From contig CAZRBY010000032.1 of the NCBI GenBank assembly GCA_964598495.1, positions 1 through 16,511 on the forward strand: a DNA stretch of 16,511 bases. Reading direction: 5' to 3'. This document shows positions 15,636 through 16,511 of this stretch, piece after piece; position 1 is the stretch's first letter; each line of letters begins with the position of its first letter. Under the pieces are notes generated by a model that saw only the letters and a list, made by a program, of their open reading frames with translations, had not been told where the DNA came from and searched no databases. The DNA comes from Cacconaster sp964598495. Its GTDB lineage: Bacteria; Bacteroidota; Bacteroidia; Bacteroidales; UBA932. Made by a program: the position numbers and the translations under genes.

Positions 15636-16511
15636 TTACAAAGAAACTATCAATTCAATCTGTTTTCCACCTCTTTGTACAGTAATAACTGCCTGTTCAC
15701 CCGGACGCAGACGGTTCATTTGTTCCTGTACTGCAGCCCCGTTTCTCACTCTGTTGAGATTAATTTCCGTAATGACATCACCGATTCTGATGCCTCCTTT
15801 TTCGGCAGCACTGTTTGGCTGGACCTCTGCCACATAGACCCCTTCCATACTATCGAGATTAAATTGACGGGCCATACTGTCCGTAATGTCCGTCATGGAA
15901 ATGCCCAGCAGTGCACGGCGTACCTCACCGTATCTGATAAAATCTTCGGTTATCTTTCTCACGATATTGACGGGCACTGCGAATGAGTAGCCTGCATAAG
16001 AACCGGTAAGCGAGATAATGGAGGTATTGATGCCTACAAGTTCACCCAGCGTATTGATCAGGGCTCCGCCGCTATTGCCGGGATTGACTGCAGCATCGGT
16101 CTGTATGAATGACTCAACACGGTACTGGCCATCGTAATTGGGAAGTGAACGTCCCTTGGCACTTACAATGCCGGCAGTAATGGTAGAACGCAAATCGTAC
16201 GGACTGCCGATGGCAAGCACCCATTCTCCGAGTCTCAGATTATCGGAATCGCCTAAGACAATAGCGGGAAGAGAGTCTTCATCAATTTTGAGCAGTGCTA
16301 TATCGGTTGCAGGATCGGTTCCAACCAGTTTGGCAGGATAGGGCTTGTTGTTTGCAAGTGTCACCTCTATCTGATCCGCTCCATCTATGACATGATTGTT
16401 GGTTACGATATAACCATCCTCACGTATGATAACACCGGAGCCCATACCTACCTGGTCCTTGGGCGTGGCGAAACCGAAGATAAGGTCCATTATGGAAGAG
16501 GGCATTTTTGC
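15636..16511 (-). CDS. HtrA/Deg serine protease, 5' end outside the window
   Basis: A periplasmic trypsin-fold protease of the Deg/HtrA family that degrades or refolds damaged envelope proteins. The frame is open through the right edge (two codons before the first visible Met), so the signal peptide and N-terminus are missing and 291 residues are visible. Counting from that Met, the catalytic triad is complete: His38 in TNNHVIDGA, Asp68 in DPATDIALLK and Ser145 in NPGNSGGAL. One PDZ domain follows (about 195-289; LLGISM, GVYVAEVQPNSAAEKGGI). The stop comes right after it, whereas DegP/DegQ proteins have a second PDZ domain; the layout is therefore DegS-like. A second in-frame stop, TAG, appears one codon after the first, and no PDZ2 coding can be seen downstream. 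The gene is followed by a strong hairpin. Confidence 0.93.
   Translation of the reverse strand, partial: AKMPSSIMDLIFGFATPKDQVGMGSGVIIREDGYIVTNNHVIDGADQIEVTLANNKPYPAKLVGTDPATDIALLKIDEDSLPAIVLGDSDNLRLGEWVLAIGSPYDLRSTITAGIVSAKGRSLPNYDGQYRVESFIQTDAAVNPGNSGGALINTLGELVGINTSIISLTGSYAGYSFAVPVNIVRKITEDFIRYGEVRRALLGISMTDITDSMARQFNLDSMEGVYVAEVQPNSAAEKGGIRIGDVITEINLNRVRNGAAVQEQMNRLRPGEQAVITVQRGGKQIELIVSL

Overview
The window looks like a piece of a core chromosome from a member of the Bacteroidales (phylum Bacteroidota), probably a draft or metagenome-derived assembly because one gene contains a run of 10 Ns. The pointers to this group are: a 286-residue primary sigma factor without region 1.1; intergenic copies of the TAnnTTTG -7 element that this kind of sigma factor reads (TATATTTG, TATCTTTG, TACATTTG); weak or absent Shine-Dalgarno sites; a lipoprotein M3 peptidase; and a dihydroorotase with Gln-x-His in place of the usual His-x-His, which I recall from other Bacteroidota enzymes. 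All twelve genes are on the minus strand, so transcription runs from high to low coordinates.

Layout in the direction of transcription. (1) The 3' part of a periplasmic HtrA/Deg serine protease enters at the right edge. It ends after a single PDZ domain and is followed by a perfect 12-bp hairpin. (2) The primary sigma factor gene, a Dcp-like M3 metallopeptidase lipoprotein, a sodium:alanine symporter (AGCS), arginyl-tRNA synthetase and a YgiQ-type radical SAM protein follow with gaps of 33 and 16 bases and then overlaps of 4 and 1 bases. They probably share transcripts, and the last three are likely translationally coupled. (3) A 67-base gap with a candidate promoter precedes a small protein with a very acidic tail. 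(4) An unusual 126-bp array of 18 degenerate heptamers, all in phase, separates this from a CLC chloride transporter with CBS domains, whose stop overlaps the start of the RNA-binding protein Tex by 8 bases. (5) A consensus-like promoter at the end of tex precedes a GT2 polyprenol-phosphate sugar transferase, a dihydroorotase and an EamA/DMT transporter, the last two overlapping by 8 bases. (6) The left edge holds a very good sigma-ABfr-type promoter pointing out of the window.

Functionally this is housekeeping and membrane physiology: transcription initiation, translation (ArgRS), pyrimidine synthesis, glycolipid donor synthesis, envelope proteolysis and transport. I see no mobile element, phage, CRISPR array, toxin-antitoxin pair, defence system, tRNA or rRNA. 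The least explained items are the heptamer array, the acidic-tail small protein, and key-residue changes in the CLC protein. I did not find evidence for a new multi-gene system here.
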